NCBI GenBank assembly: GCA_032119795.1
Contig: JAUMFO010000008.1
Location: 434,001-498,000, forward strand
Length of the DNA: 64,000 nt
Direction: 5' to 3'
Source of the DNA: JAGIBJ01 sp032119795
Lineage (GTDB): Bacteria > Actinomycetota > Thermoleophilia > Solirubrobacterales > Solirubrobacteraceae
This document shows positions 1-8,903 of this stretch, in pieces. The first letter of the stretch is position 1. Every line of letters begins with the position of its first letter. The notes beneath the pieces were generated by a model. The model made no database searches and was not told the DNA's origin. It saw only the letters and a program-made list of their open reading frames with translations. The position numbers and the translations under genes are program-made.

Positions 1-378
1 GGCAATCGTCGTCGAGACCGAGAGGTCCTGGACGAAACCGTCGGGGAAGGTCAGCGTGGAGGCCGCATCGGCGAAGCCCTCAATGGTGGCCGATTCGAGG
101 GCGCGCAGCCCTTTCGTCGCCTGGGCCGACACCGCAGCGGAGCCGGTGAAGGCAAACGGCTCGAGCTTCTCGAAGCGGGCCGCGGTCGTGGGGATGTCGC
201 TGGTGACCGACAGCTTCAGGGGCTGGGGAGCCATCAGCGGAAAGTTGCAGGCGTAGTCGAGTTGAATCGACACCGGCGCGGCGTGAGCCGCCGACGCAGA
301 GAGGGGAACGCTCAACAGGGCGGCTACCGCGATACGACGGGAGAGCCGGGACCTGGAGCGAAGGCCTAGACGGGACAA
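1..378 (-). CDS. Secreted protein, N-terminal part only (DUF6801-like family)
   Basis: The gene runs off the left edge; 126 codons are visible. A signal peptide (Arg-rich start, hydrophobic stretch, Ala-rich cleavage site around residue 34) is followed by a domain beginning LDYACNFPL. This aligns with the secreted protein at 499-3231: both have a Cys-x-(Y/F)-P motif near the mature N-terminus and share IEG..A.A.L.FPDGF.Q further on, so they are paralogues. The start is TTG, chosen because GAAAGG lies about 6 nt upstream and no ATG or GTG precedes the signal peptide. It lies just downstream of a terminator-like hairpin, so expression may depend on read-through. The function is unknown; DUF6801 is recalled from the general pattern, not verified. 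Confidence 0.75.
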   Translation of the reverse strand, partial: MSRLGLRSRSRLSRRIAVAALLSVPLSASAAHAAPVSIQLDYACNFPLMAPQPLKLSVTSDIPTTAARFEKLEPFAFTGSAAVSAQATKGLRALESATIEGFADAASTLTFPDGFVQDLSVSTTIA

Positions 379-400
379 GGAAAGCCTTTCGCGGGACAGA

Positions 401-440
401 GAAAAGAAAGCGCCCCCGTCACATTACGTGACGGGGGCGC
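401..440 (-). terminator. Rho-independent terminator or attenuator
   Basis: A perfect 13-bp inverted repeat at 410-440 with a 5-nt loop is followed, on the minus strand, by a T-rich tail (tttcttttc). It lies 58 bp after the stop of the FN3 protein gene and only about 22 nt before the TTG start of the next minus-strand gene. A TAGATT hexamer at 441-446 (minus strand) directly precedes the hairpin, so it might instead sit in a short leader. Confidence 0.85.
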
Positions 441-449
441 AATCTAGGA

Positions 450-479
450 GAGCATGGGACTCAGTATTGAGCCATGCTC
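450..479. other. Second small inverted repeat behind the FN3 gene
   Basis: GAGCATGG at 450-457 pairs with CCATGCTC at 472-479 across a 14-nt loop. It lies between the stop codon of the minus-strand FN3 gene and the stronger terminator hairpin. It may stabilise the 3' end of the transcript; no T tract follows it. Confidence 0.5.
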
Positions 480-498
480 AGAACCTTAAGCGGAGTGC

Positions 499-3231
499 TT
501 AGGGCTTGGGGGTGAGGTTCAGGGAAATCGTGTTCCCCTTACCAGCGGTCAGCGGGGAAACGAGGCCGTTGAGGGCGCCGCAGCCGTTGAGATCGCTGAT
601 GGCGTACTGCCCGGTGAGGGTGCCGCCCTTGAAGATCTCAAACGCCTTGGTGGACGTGAGGTTGATCTCCGAGAGGGACTTGGTCTGGCAGCTGTTGCCA
701 CCAGCCAGCGGAATCGCACCGAAGAGCTTGACTTCCGTGACCTTGATGCGCACGAAGCTCTTCGAACGCAGGATGTTGTTGTCATCCAGGGTGCCGGTCG
801 TCTTGCCCGAAGGAGCGAAGGCGATCTTCACCGTGATCGGGAGGAAGCTCAGCGCCGTGAGGCGACCCGTGGTCGGGTTGAGCACCAGATCAGCCGTGAA
901 CTTGCCGTTCGACGGATCGAGCTGCGCGTCGATGCCACCCTTGAGCGGAAGAACACCAGTGGTGAGCGTCTTCAGCGTGGTGGAACCAGCGAGCGTGTAG
1001 CCCTGGCAAGCAAAGCCCTCGGGGCAGCCGACCGGACCAGCGATGGTCGTGCCGGAAACCGCAGCGGACTTGGGGCTGACGAGACCGGGCTCGTCGTAGG
1101 CCTCAACCGTGAACGAGTAGGCCTTGAGCGGAGCCAGGCCGGTCGCCGTGTAGGACGTCGTAGCCGAGGTACCGACCTTGACGCCATCGCGGTAGACGTT
1201 GTAGCCAGCGACCTTGACGTCATCCGTAGATGCCGTCCAGGACAGAGCGATCGTCGACGAGGTGATGGCGCCAGTCTTCAGAGCCGTCGGAACCGACGGA
1301 GCGGCGTTCGGCTTGAGGGTGGTCACCGCGGCAGCGTCGGACTTCGGACCAGCAAGCGGGCCCTTGGTGTCGACAGCTTCAACCTGGAACGAGTAGGCCG
1401 TGTTGGCGGTGAGGCCATCGACCGTTACAGACGTCGCCGGAGCGTTGACCGTCTTCACGAGGGTCGCGCCCTGGTAGACGTTGTACTTGGCAACGGAGTC
1501 GCCAGCGTCGGGGTCCGTGGCAGCGTTCCACGAGAGTGCAACGCTGGTGAGCGCCGGAACGCCCTTGACGTTTGCAACCTTGCTCGGAGCCGTGTTCGGC
1601 TTGAGCGTCGTGACGGCGAGTGCAGCCGACTTCGGACCAGCAAGCGGGCCCTTGGTGTCGACGGCTTCAACCTGGAACGTGTAGGCCGTGTTGGCGGTGA
1701 GGCCATCGACCGTGACGGACGTCGCCGGAGCGTTGACCGTCTTCACGAGGGTCGCGCCCTGGTAGACGTTGTACTTGGCAACAGAGTCGCCAGCGTCGGG
1801 ATCCGTGGCAGCGTCCCACGAGAGTGCAACGCTGGTGAGCGTCGGAACGCCCTTGACGTTTGCAACCTGGCTCGGCGCCTTGTTGGGGTCAACAACCGGG
1901 CCGGTGGTGATCAGGAACTCGTCGTGATCCTCCGAGCGGTTGCCGGCCTTGTCGACGGCGGTGATGATGAAGCGGTACTCCGAGTCCTCACCGAGATCGG
2001 TGAAGAGCTTCTGGAGCGTGCCGGCCGGAACCTGGACGTCGGGCTCGTTCTCGGAATCGACGATGTAGTAGTCGATGCCGGAGATCGGGCAGGTCGGATC
2101 GGTCGGATCGGCCGGATCGGTCGAAGCGCCCCAGCGGACGTTCAACGTGGTGCGGCCGATGTCCGAGCGGTCCGGCAGGTAAACGCCGTCGGTCGGTGCG
2201 GTCGGAGGCGTCGTGTCCGCGGTGCAGGTCGGAACTTCGACCTTCTTGGTCGTAGCGGTCACGGCGTCGCTGGCCGGGCCCTCAAGGGCCGGCGTGGCGC
2301 TGTCAACGGCCGTCACCTTGAAGTCGTACGGCGTCTCAGGGTTGAGGCCCGTGATCGTCGTCGAGGTGCCGGAGGTAACCGTCTTGACCGGAGTCGTGCT
2401 GGTGCCCTGGTAGACGCGGTACTCCTTGATGGTGTCGCCAGCGTCGGGGTCCGTAGCGGGGGTCCACGAGAGATCGACCGAGTCGGTCGACTGCGCGGGG
2501 CTGCTCAGGCCGACGACCTTGTTCGGAGCCTTGTTCTCGCCCGGAAGGGTCGTAACAACCTTGATCGTCGCGATCGTGTTGCTCTGGCCCGGGTTGAGCT
2601 TGCAGTAGACGTTGAAGTCGTTGGGCGTCGAGTCGGCGGGAACGACGGGGTTGCCGTCGAAGTCCGTCGTGAGCTTGCGGACGTTGATGATGTTGCCGGA
2701 CTGACCCTTAGCAACAAGGTTCAGCGTGATGCGATCCAAACGGATGATCGCGTCGCCTTCCGGCTCAAGCTGGACCGACGGCGTATCGCCGTTGGCGTTC
2801 AGGACGAGGTTGCCGGTGACGGGATCCGAGTTCGGGCGGATCCACGGCTGAACGACGAGCGGGACGAAGAGGTCTTCCTGGATGAAGCCATCCGGGAACT
2901 CGAGGTCGGCAAACGCCTCAGACGAGCCCTCGATCGAGTACGCGTTGAGCGTGTTGATCGCGCGAGCAGTGTCGCCACCGGCGGTCGCGACAGCGTTGAT
3001 CTGGAACGCCGGCTGGTTCACGCGAAGGAGCGCGAACTGCGGGATGTTCGACGAGACCTTGATGCTCAGCGGCTGCTTGTCGACGATCGGGTACTTGCAG
3101 GTGTACTCGAGCGTGACGTCCGGGACGTTCGGGACCGCTGCATCAGCAGCCGACGTACCGACGCCCAGCGCAGCGACAGCGGCGATGCTGGCCGTGGCCA
3201 ACTTCCGCGTCTGGCGGGACTTAAGGGACAC
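499..3231 (-). CDS. Secreted protein with five fibronectin type III domains between family-specific N- and C-terminal domains
   Basis: 910 residues. The signal peptide ends near residue 31 (A-x-A). An N-terminal domain (about 32-230) starts with a CKYP motif and ends with LTTDFDGN...CK. Five FN3 domains follow (about 235-330, 335-445, 450-543, 545-640, 642-735), most with the core patterns VxLSW and AYxFxVxAVD. A C-terminal domain (about 740-910) contains VRIKVTEVKLFG and DLNGCG. The protein at 15895-17118 has the same N- and C-terminal domains without FN3 repeats. GTG start, with AGGAGG 5 nt upstream. It probably acts outside the cell in adhesion or polysaccharide binding; this is inferred from FN3 only. 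No sortase motif or membrane anchor is visible. Confidence 0.9.
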   Translation of the reverse strand: MSLKSRQTRKLATASIAAVAALGVGTSAADAAVPNVPDVTLEYTCKYPIVDKQPLSIKVSSNIPQFALLRVNQPAFQINAVATAGGDTARAINTLNAYSIEGSSEAFADLEFPDGFIQEDLFVPLVVQPWIRPNSDPVTGNLVLNANGDTPSVQLEPEGDAIIRLDRITLNLVAKGQSGNIINVRKLTTDFDGNPVVPADSTPNDFNVYCKLNPGQSNTIATIKVVTTLPGENKAPNKVVGLSSPAQSTDSVDLSWTPATDPDAGDTIKEYRVYQGTSTTPVKTVTSGTSTTITGLNPETPYDFKVTAVDSATPALEGPASDAVTATTKKVEVPTCTADTTPPTAPTDGVYLPDRSDIGRTTLNVRWGASTDPADPTDPTCPISGIDYYIVDSENEPDVQVPAGTLQKLFTDLGEDSEYRFIITAVDKAGNRSEDHDEFLITTGPVVDPNKAPSQVANVKGVPTLTSVALSWDAATDPDAGDSVAKYNVYQGATLVKTVNAPATSVTVDGLTANTAYTFQVEAVDTKGPLAGPKSAALAVTTLKPNTAPSKVANVKGVPALTSVALSWNAATDPDAGDSVAKYNVYQGATLVKTVNAPATSVTVDGLTANTAYSFQVEAVDTKGPLAGPKSDAAAVTTLKPNAAPSVPTALKTGAITSSTIALSWTASTDDVKVAGYNVYRDGVKVGTSATTSYTATGLAPLKAYSFTVEAYDEPGLVSPKSAAVSGTTIAGPVGCPEGFACQGYTLAGSTTLKTLTTGVLPLKGGIDAQLDPSNGKFTADLVLNPTTGRLTALSFLPITVKIAFAPSGKTTGTLDDNNILRSKSFVRIKVTEVKLFGAIPLAGGNSCQTKSLSEINLTSTKAFEIFKGGTLTGQYAISDLNGCGALNGLVSPLTAGKGNTISLNLTPKP
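1335..1878. repeat. 288-bp tandem duplication of one FN3 domain
   Basis: Two consecutive FN3 domains of the secreted protein are nearly identical in DNA, with a period of 288 bp (96 codons): the segment acttcggacc occurs at 1341 and at 1629 in the same context. Protein differences are only a few residues (such as PTL/PAL and WD/WN). The other FN3 domains are much more divergent, so this duplication is recent or kept uniform by gene conversion. Confidence 0.9.
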
Positions 3232-3541
3232 TATTTCCTCCTAGGCAACGGCTCACGCCGCGACCGGGTGTTGATGAACCGCGAATGGAACAGACCGCGG
3301 CAAGAGCAGTTTGCGGCATCTGTGAGCGAGAGCACCTATTCGTGCGGCGTCACACAACGATCCCGGCGCCAGCGCCGCCCGTGTTTCCGGGCATTTCCGC
3401 GATCTTGAGCCGCTGTTAAGCGAATGACGTAGGCCCACGTCGCATTGGCACGACTGGGAGTGGCCCTCGCCCGACGGCGTACGCGGCGAGCCGTGCCCGG
3501 CCACGGCCACCCAAGTTGGCGCACGCTACGGTCCTTCCGGA
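3232..3541. other. Divergent intergenic region
   Basis: About 310 bp separate the minus-strand FN3 protein gene from the plus-strand regulator. It holds the AGGAGG ribosome site of the FN3 gene (next to 3231) and a candidate -10 for the regulator at 3527-3532. No RNA gene or clear coding sequence was found. Promoters of both genes must lie here, so the regulator could control its neighbour; that is inference from position. Confidence 0.5.
3527..3532 (+). promoter_or_regulatory. Candidate -10 element (TACGGT), leaderless start
   Basis: TACGGT fits TANNNT and ends 9 nt before the ATG at 3542. There is no Shine-Dalgarno sequence, so transcription would begin at or next to the start codon. No clear -35 is seen. 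Confidence 0.4.
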
Positions 3542-4534
3542 ATGATGGCCGAGCCCACCGCACCAGAGCCCGATCCGGTCGTTGCGCTGCTCGCCGACCC
3601 GACGCTCCGCGCACTCCTGATCCGCCTAGGCGAGTCGCAGGCTCGTGACGGTGGAGCGGTCGCCGTGATGGAGGAGCCCGTCGACGCGACGCCTCGCCAA
3701 GTCCAGGAGCGCTTGCGGGTGCTTCGGCGCCAGGGACTGATCGCTGCCGAGGAGAGCCCCCGGCCGATGCGTGGCGCGCCGACAAGGTGGCAGCTGACGC
3801 CAGCCGGGCGCGACCTCTATCGGCTCCAGGCCCTGATGATGCGGCTGGTCGCTCGAGCGGGGCGACTCTCGACGGGCCCAGGCGCCGAACAGGACGAAGC
3901 CCTCGATCGCACCCTCCGTGCCCTGGCCGATCCGGCCACGCTCGCCGTCATCAGTGCCCTGGCCGGCCAAAGTGGCCCTACGTCGCCCGATGTCCTCGTC
4001 AGCGCATGCGCTCCAATCCCACGTCGAACCCTCTACCGGAGGCTTAGCCTTCTGGTGGAATGGTCCGTCGTGGCGCGGATCAACAACCGAACCGTCCCGC
4101 GCACGACGTCGTATCTCCTGCGTCCTGAGTGGCGCCCTGCGGCCGCGATCCCCGTCCTTGCCGCGTGGTGGGATCAGCGTCATCGCGGCGAGCTCGCGGC
4201 CGATCGGATCGATCTGCAGGGTCTCCTCGCTTTGGCGGTGCCGATGGTCCATTGGGGCCAGCCGCCAGCAGCCGTCGGTACCGCGATCCAGTGGGCGGTC
4301 ACCGGGGAGGGCGCACGCCCCGCCGTCACGCTGCTCGTCACCGCGGACGGACTGGCGCTTGAGGCGGGCGCGCCGCCTGCCGACGTCGCCACCCGCGCGA
4401 GCGGCTCGGCGGGCGCGTGGGCGGCGGCACTCGTGACGGACCGCGTCGACGAACTCGAGTTCCAGGGCGACCACCGCCTCGCCCGTACGACCGTGAACGC
4501 CGTGCGCGCCGCGCTCCTGACGCACGTGCGGTGA
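3542..4534 (+). CDS. Transcriptional regulator with two winged-helix domains and a C-terminal SCP2-like domain
   Basis: 330 residues. Two HxlR/ArsR-like winged-helix domains follow one another: residues about 8-95 (ADPTLRALL, a recognition region around TPRQVQERLRVLRRQGLI, then the wing) and about 122-215 (LADPATLAVI, then RRTLYRRLSLLVEWSVV). The C-terminal region (about 218-330) resembles that of the HxlR-type protein at 38642-39322: both have AW.AAL followed by a GD.RLA pattern, suggesting a related ligand-binding fold. There is no ribosome site before ATG ATG, so the exact start (3542 or 3545) is uncertain. It diverges from the FN3 secreted protein gene and may regulate it. A duplicated DNA-binding domain in one chain could act as an intramolecular dimer. 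Confidence 0.8.
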   Translation: MMAEPTAPEPDPVVALLADPTLRALLIRLGESQARDGGAVAVMEEPVDATPRQVQERLRVLRRQGLIAAEESPRPMRGAPTRWQLTPAGRDLYRLQALMMRLVARAGRLSTGPGAEQDEALDRTLRALADPATLAVISALAGQSGPTSPDVLVSACAPIPRRTLYRRLSLLVEWSVVARINNRTVPRTTSYLLRPEWRPAAAIPVLAAWWDQRHRGELAADRIDLQGLLALAVPMVHWGQPPAAVGTAIQWAVTGEGARPAVTLLVTADGLALEAGAPPADVATRASGSAGAWAAALVTDRVDELEFQGDHRLARTTVNAVRAALLTHVR

Positions 4535-4571
4535 GGGTGGGCGGCGCCACCGCGCCGCCGCCCAGCCTCAC
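4531..4571. terminator. Bidirectional terminator between convergent genes
   Basis: The arms starting gtgagg and ending cctcac form a GC-rich stem of about 15 bp with one mismatch. The left arm includes the stop codon of the regulator. It separates the plus-strand regulator from the minus-strand repeat protein. There is no strong T tract on either side. Confidence 0.6.
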
Positions 4572-4582
4572 CGACGAGGGCG

Positions 4583-7500
4583 CTACTTGGTCTTGACGGT
4601 GACCGTCTTCGACGTAGCCGTGGTCTCGCCGTTGACGACGATGCGCGTCTTGAGCTTGATCTTCGCGCCCTTCTTGAGCTTCTTCTTGTAGCTCTTCGGG
4701 AGCACGTAGCCCTTCGTTCCGACGGTGAACGTCACCTTGGTCGGGCCGGCGCCAGTGCCGACGATCGACAGGCTGGTGGACGTCAGCTTGACCTTCGCCT
4801 TACCGCCCGAGACCTTGGCCTTGGCGTACTTCTTGCGGACGCTCTTCTTGCTCGCGAGCTTGAAGCCCTTCGGGAGCGTGAGCTTGGCGCTCTTGAGCGT
4901 CTTGCCCGTGGGCGCGGTGAGCGTGAACTTCAGCCCGGACTTGCGACTCCAGGAGACCGACTGCGCCACGACGGGTGGCGTCTTGCACTTCACCGGGATC
5001 GCGACGTTGTGGGTCTTGCCGCCTTGGCCAACGAACACCGCGTCGTAGGCGGAGTCTTGGGTGCAGGCCTTCGGCGACACCTGGAGCGGGCTGCGGTCGC
5101 CGCCGGCGACCGTGAGCTCGAGCCGGCGAAGCGGGAGATCCGGAATCGACGCGAAGTCCGCCTTCACGCGGTTGTCCTTGACGATCGTCACCGATGACAG
5201 CACGCGGAGCGCGTAGCGGCCGGTGATGTTCATGCCGAGGCCGGGAACCGCGCTCGTGGCACTTCTCACGAGGTGCACGGTGCCCGTCACCGTCTCGTTG
5301 GTAATGGAGACCTTCGCTTCAACGGTGCCGACCTGCGTGTCTGCGCCGCAGCCGCCGGCCGCGAACACGGCCGGATCGCACTGACTCTTGAGGTTCTTCG
5401 GGTCGGTCGACACGCCCATCGGGAGGGTCACCGTGCTCGACTTGAGGTTGGAGTCACCTGGGCGAGGCGTGATCACGACGCTCATCCCGGGGTGCTTGGC
5501 GGGGCCGGTGTCGCCCGTTAGGGCGGCCGTGATGCCCGGCTGGAACGGCAGGTCGCCGCAGCCCGTGTAGGTCACGTCGGCCGTTGGCGCTGCGGTCGCC
5601 CCTCCCTCACCGGTCAGCTCGGCGGTCGCACGCAGCGGGCCGCAGGCCGTCGGGTTGAGCGGGAAGTTCTCGCGGTCGAGGTCGACGATGATCGAGCGCA
5701 GGTTGAGCGCGAGACCACGGAAGCGCGTCGGCGCCGTGGTGGTCAGGACGAGGCCTGCGTCGTTCGGACGCAGGTCGATCTTGCCCGGGACGACGACATC
5801 GCCGAGGTCGAGCTCGCCGATCTTGGCCCGCACCACGATCACGGCACCGGCAACGGAGCCGGGTTCGCGCTCAGCGAGGTACATCTTGCCCTTGAGGCTG
5901 AGTGGCTTGGGTCCAACGCCGGCGACCGTGGTGACGGTCGCGATCCGCGAGGAGTCGTCACATGCGCCGGTTGCTGCGGCCGAGGCCGGGCACTCCGAGG
6001 CTGCCGTGAGGTCCGACAGGAACCCGGTGGGCAGTGAGACCTTCACGCCAGTGAGCCAGGGCGAGCGGTCTTCACGGGAGATCGTGACGTTGGTCGGTGA
6101 CTTCGCACCAACCTGAGCGTTCGACGGGGTCATCGAGAGCGTCGGAGCAAAGCCCGGCGCGTCGCAGCCCTCGTCGATCGTCAGCGGCGACTCGATGTTC
6201 ACGGCCGTGGGCGACGCCCACGAGGTGAACGCGGCTTGGCCGGTCGTCGTGCCGCAGGTGCGCGGCGTGGTGAACAGCGCGTTGTCGCCACCCGGGAAGG
6301 TGAGTTCGAGTTCGCTGAAGCGCAGCTCCGGCGCGTCCTTGAACTTCGTCGTTAGCCGACCTTCGGCGTCGACGGCGGTGGAACCGATGATCTTGATGCG
6401 CGCCGCGCCGGCAGCGGTTGAGCCGTCGAGCGTGGCCTCAAGGTAGAGCGCGGGGAGTTCGCCAACCGCGGCCTGGGGGCCGAGGTAGACGCTGCCCTTG
6501 AGCGGCTTGGAGAGGAGCGGCGTGACGATGTTCACGTCGCCGGCACGCGAGGATTCGGGGCAGGCAGCCGGGCCGGTCGTGGCCTTGTCGAACTGGGCTG
6601 CGGTGCAGAGTCCGAGGCCCTTGGCGCCGGAGGCCACCTGAGCGCCGAGTTCAAGCCCGGCCGGCAGCGTGACGGTTGCGTCGCGGAGCGTCGCGGACTT
6701 CGGGCCGGTCGTGGTCTGGCCGATGCCAACCTTGATCGTGGCGCCCGTCGGCACGCCAGCGCGCTTCTCGGTCGTGGCGATCGACAGCGACGGCGCAAAC
6801 GGCAGGTTCTCGCACCCCGTCAGCTTGAACGGATCAGACGAGATCGAGCTCTTCGTGCCCGCGTAGGTCTCCACCGAGACCTTGGCTGAGAGATCGTCGG
6901 TGCAGTTGGTGCCCCACTCGACAAACGGCTTGGTCAGCGTTGGGTGGTTGCCAGTGCCAGCCGCGCCCCAAGCGCGGATACTGAAGGCCTCAAGGTAGAT
7001 CTGTCCCTTGGTAGCACCCGGGACCAGCTGGCCCTTGCCGGGCGGAAGGTTCGTGCGATCTTCGTATGGCGCGGGAGTGGCCGTCGGATAGCCCTGGACG
7101 TCGTTTCCATCGTAGACGTGCCTGGGCGCGGTCTCGGTAATTGCTTGAACCCGACCCTCTGGCGACAAGACGAGTCGCACGACAAATTTCGCGGGCGCGA
7201 TGCCACCAACGACCTGCACGAAGGCACCAAGACGGGCGAGTTCACCCGGGCCAGGGGTCAGGTTGTAGACCGCTCCCGGCTCTTGGAAGGGGTCCGGTGG
7301 ATCCAGGTTCAAGGGGTTCGACAATCCCCCGACGCCGATATGAAGCCTTAGACCGTTGGGCGTGAGCACGCTGACCCGGGCATAAAGGGTGCCCGTCTGC
7401 GTCCCGCCTGGGCACTGGACCGGGAGATAGTTTCCGATACCGAAATCGGCGTCAGAGCACTTGGGCGTAGCGTCAGGTGCCCCGGCAAAGCCCGCGGGCA

Positions 7501-8104
7501 TGTCGATGGTCGCGGACTTCAGATCGTCGTTGTCTTCTCCCGCGATGACGTGGGTTTGACGCACGTCCGGCAGTCGCGGGTCAGCTTGATAGCGGTTGTA
7601 CTGGCCAGTGTTGTCTGGATTCGTGAGCGCCTGGAATCCCGGCTCCAGGTTCGGCGTCAGCGTGAACCCGAAGCAGAGGTCGTTATTGGCGGCGGCATCA
7701 AGAACCGGAACCATGGTGTCGCGGGAGCGACGGTTTGGCGCGTAGTAGTTGGGATGCTGGGGCTGGTTGTACTCGCCGGAATTCACGGAAGCCGGGAACC
7801 CGTTGATGATCAACTCCGAACCCGTCTCGACGGCGTTCGATCTGAAGGGATCCTCGGTGCCGTAGATCCGCTGACCGCCGGGCTCCGGGTTGCACTGGGG
7901 CTCCTGGGCCGAGATCGGCTTCGCAAACGCCGAGGTCAGCTTGATCTCGCCCTCGGTGGTCGGCGGCAGCACGGCCGCTGAAGCGCCGCTGGCGCCGAGC
8001 GTCGCTGCGGCAACCGCGGCGAGCATGCCGCCGCGCAGGACTACTTGCGCCCTCGGTCGAAGACGTGATCGCAGGCCAGCTGGCGCGGTTGCTCGGGGTG
8101 ACAC
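4583..8104 (-). CDS. Large secreted repeat protein with a Lys-rich C-terminal domain
   Basis: 1,173 residues. The signal peptide has a hydrophobic core (GGMLAAVAAATLGASG) and cleaves near ASA. The body has about four degenerate units of roughly 200 residues. Each contains a LPxG beta-strand motif, a Cys followed after 10-25 residues by Cys (often CP), a G-x-V segment and a final L.G.vyL strand. The last 120 residues form a Lys-rich beta-type domain ending TSKTVTVKTK; the amidase at 24375-28058 ends in a similar domain (TTKTVTVKP). The start GTG at 8104 follows GGAG by 7 nt; GTG at 8116 is an alternative. Probably a cell-envelope or extracellular structural protein; no catalytic motif is visible. 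Such repeat proteins are common in Solirubrobacterales, to my recollection, without a known function. Confidence 0.85.
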   Translation of the reverse strand: MSPRATAPAGLRSRLRPRAQVVLRGGMLAAVAAATLGASGASAAVLPPTTEGEIKLTSAFAKPISAQEPQCNPEPGGQRIYGTEDPFRSNAVETGSELIINGFPASVNSGEYNQPQHPNYYAPNRRSRDTMVPVLDAAANNDLCFGFTLTPNLEPGFQALTNPDNTGQYNRYQADPRLPDVRQTHVIAGEDNDDLKSATIDMPAGFAGAPDATPKCSDADFGIGNYLPVQCPGGTQTGTLYARVSVLTPNGLRLHIGVGGLSNPLNLDPPDPFQEPGAVYNLTPGPGELARLGAFVQVVGGIAPAKFVVRLVLSPEGRVQAITETAPRHVYDGNDVQGYPTATPAPYEDRTNLPPGKGQLVPGATKGQIYLEAFSIRAWGAAGTGNHPTLTKPFVEWGTNCTDDLSAKVSVETYAGTKSSISSDPFKLTGCENLPFAPSLSIATTEKRAGVPTGATIKVGIGQTTTGPKSATLRDATVTLPAGLELGAQVASGAKGLGLCTAAQFDKATTGPAACPESSRAGDVNIVTPLLSKPLKGSVYLGPQAAVGELPALYLEATLDGSTAAGAARIKIIGSTAVDAEGRLTTKFKDAPELRFSELELTFPGGDNALFTTPRTCGTTTGQAAFTSWASPTAVNIESPLTIDEGCDAPGFAPTLSMTPSNAQVGAKSPTNVTISREDRSPWLTGVKVSLPTGFLSDLTAASECPASAAATGACDDSSRIATVTTVAGVGPKPLSLKGKMYLAEREPGSVAGAVIVVRAKIGELDLGDVVVPGKIDLRPNDAGLVLTTTAPTRFRGLALNLRSIIVDLDRENFPLNPTACGPLRATAELTGEGGATAAPTADVTYTGCGDLPFQPGITAALTGDTGPAKHPGMSVVITPRPGDSNLKSSTVTLPMGVSTDPKNLKSQCDPAVFAAGGCGADTQVGTVEAKVSITNETVTGTVHLVRSATSAVPGLGMNITGRYALRVLSSVTIVKDNRVKADFASIPDLPLRRLELTVAGGDRSPLQVSPKACTQDSAYDAVFVGQGGKTHNVAIPVKCKTPPVVAQSVSWSRKSGLKFTLTAPTGKTLKSAKLTLPKGFKLASKKSVRKKYAKAKVSGGKAKVKLTSTSLSIVGTGAGPTKVTFTVGTKGYVLPKSYKKKLKKGAKIKLKTRIVVNGETTATSKTVTVKTK

Positions 8105-8257
8105 TTTGGACTCCACGTGGAATGGGACAGGTGCGCCGACCGGACGTGCGGCGCATCACACATGAACACAACCTACCGAAGATCGGAGCGGTCGATCGTC
8201 CCCTGACCGACCGAATCTGGCGCATGTCCGCGCTTCGACCGGCCAACGAGCCGTGAT

Positions 8258-8758
8258 TTAGAGCTTCAGTCGGTACACCAGGTGCTCGCGGTCAAACGCC
8301 ATCGTGACGCCGTCCCGCTCAAAGCCCAGCTTCTCCAGGACCCGCCGAGACGCCAGATTGGGCTCCTCGACCAGCGAACGCAGCCTCGGAATCCCAAGCG
8401 GACCCCGCGCCGTCTCGACGCAGAGCCCCGCGGCCTGCGTCGCAATCCCCCGCCCCCACCAGGCCTGGCCGAGGGTGTAGCCCATCTCCACCTCACCGTC
8501 GACGGTGCGAGCCAGGCCGGCATCACCGATCAACGCCCCCGTGGCGTTGTCGATCACCGCCCAAAAGCCAAACCCATGGGCACGCTGGTGCGACATGTAC
8601 TGGCGCAGCATCGACTCGGTGCCCGCCAGCGAGCCCACCGCCCCGTGCCCGACGTAGCGCATCACCACCGGGTCGCTGTAGACCAGGTGCGCCGCGGGAA
8701 CATCGGCAGGGGTGAACGGCCGCAGCGAGATCGACGGGCCAACGAGAGGGAACTCCAC
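8258..8758 (-). CDS. GNAT-family N-acetyltransferase (RimJ/RimL-like)
   Basis: 166 residues from the GTG at 8758, where the family N-terminus (VEFPLVGPSISLRPFTPADV) begins; a longer reading frame upstream is rich in Arg and unlikely. The acetyl-CoA-binding region is visible as GYTLGQAWWGRGIATQAA, followed by PNLASRRVLEKLGFERDG, the typical RimJ/RimL ending. It would transfer an acetyl group from acetyl-CoA to an amine, on a protein N-terminus or a small molecule; the substrate cannot be read from sequence. It stands alone, 145 bp after apt on the same strand. Confidence 0.9.
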   Translation of the reverse strand: MEFPLVGPSISLRPFTPADVPAAHLVYSDPVVMRYVGHGAVGSLAGTESMLRQYMSHQRAHGFGFWAVIDNATGALIGDAGLARTVDGEVEMGYTLGQAWWGRGIATQAAGLCVETARGPLGIPRLRSLVEEPNLASRRVLEKLGFERDGVTMAFDREHLVYRLKL

Positions 8759-8903
8759 GGCGTCCAAGCTAGCGCCGCGCCGCCAGAGCGACGTCGATCG
8801 GCGGGGCGAGAAGGAATCTCCCGCAAATCCTGGCTTTCGAGGCGGAAACCTCAAGCTGAGCTAGACGGTGAGAGCTTGGCGCACGAGTTGAAGAATTCCC
8901 TGC

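Noticed and set aside
1924..3408. A plus-strand open frame opposite the FN3 protein
   Set aside because: Arg/Asp-rich translation, no domain, and the minus strand has AGGAGG, a signal peptide and FN3 motifs.
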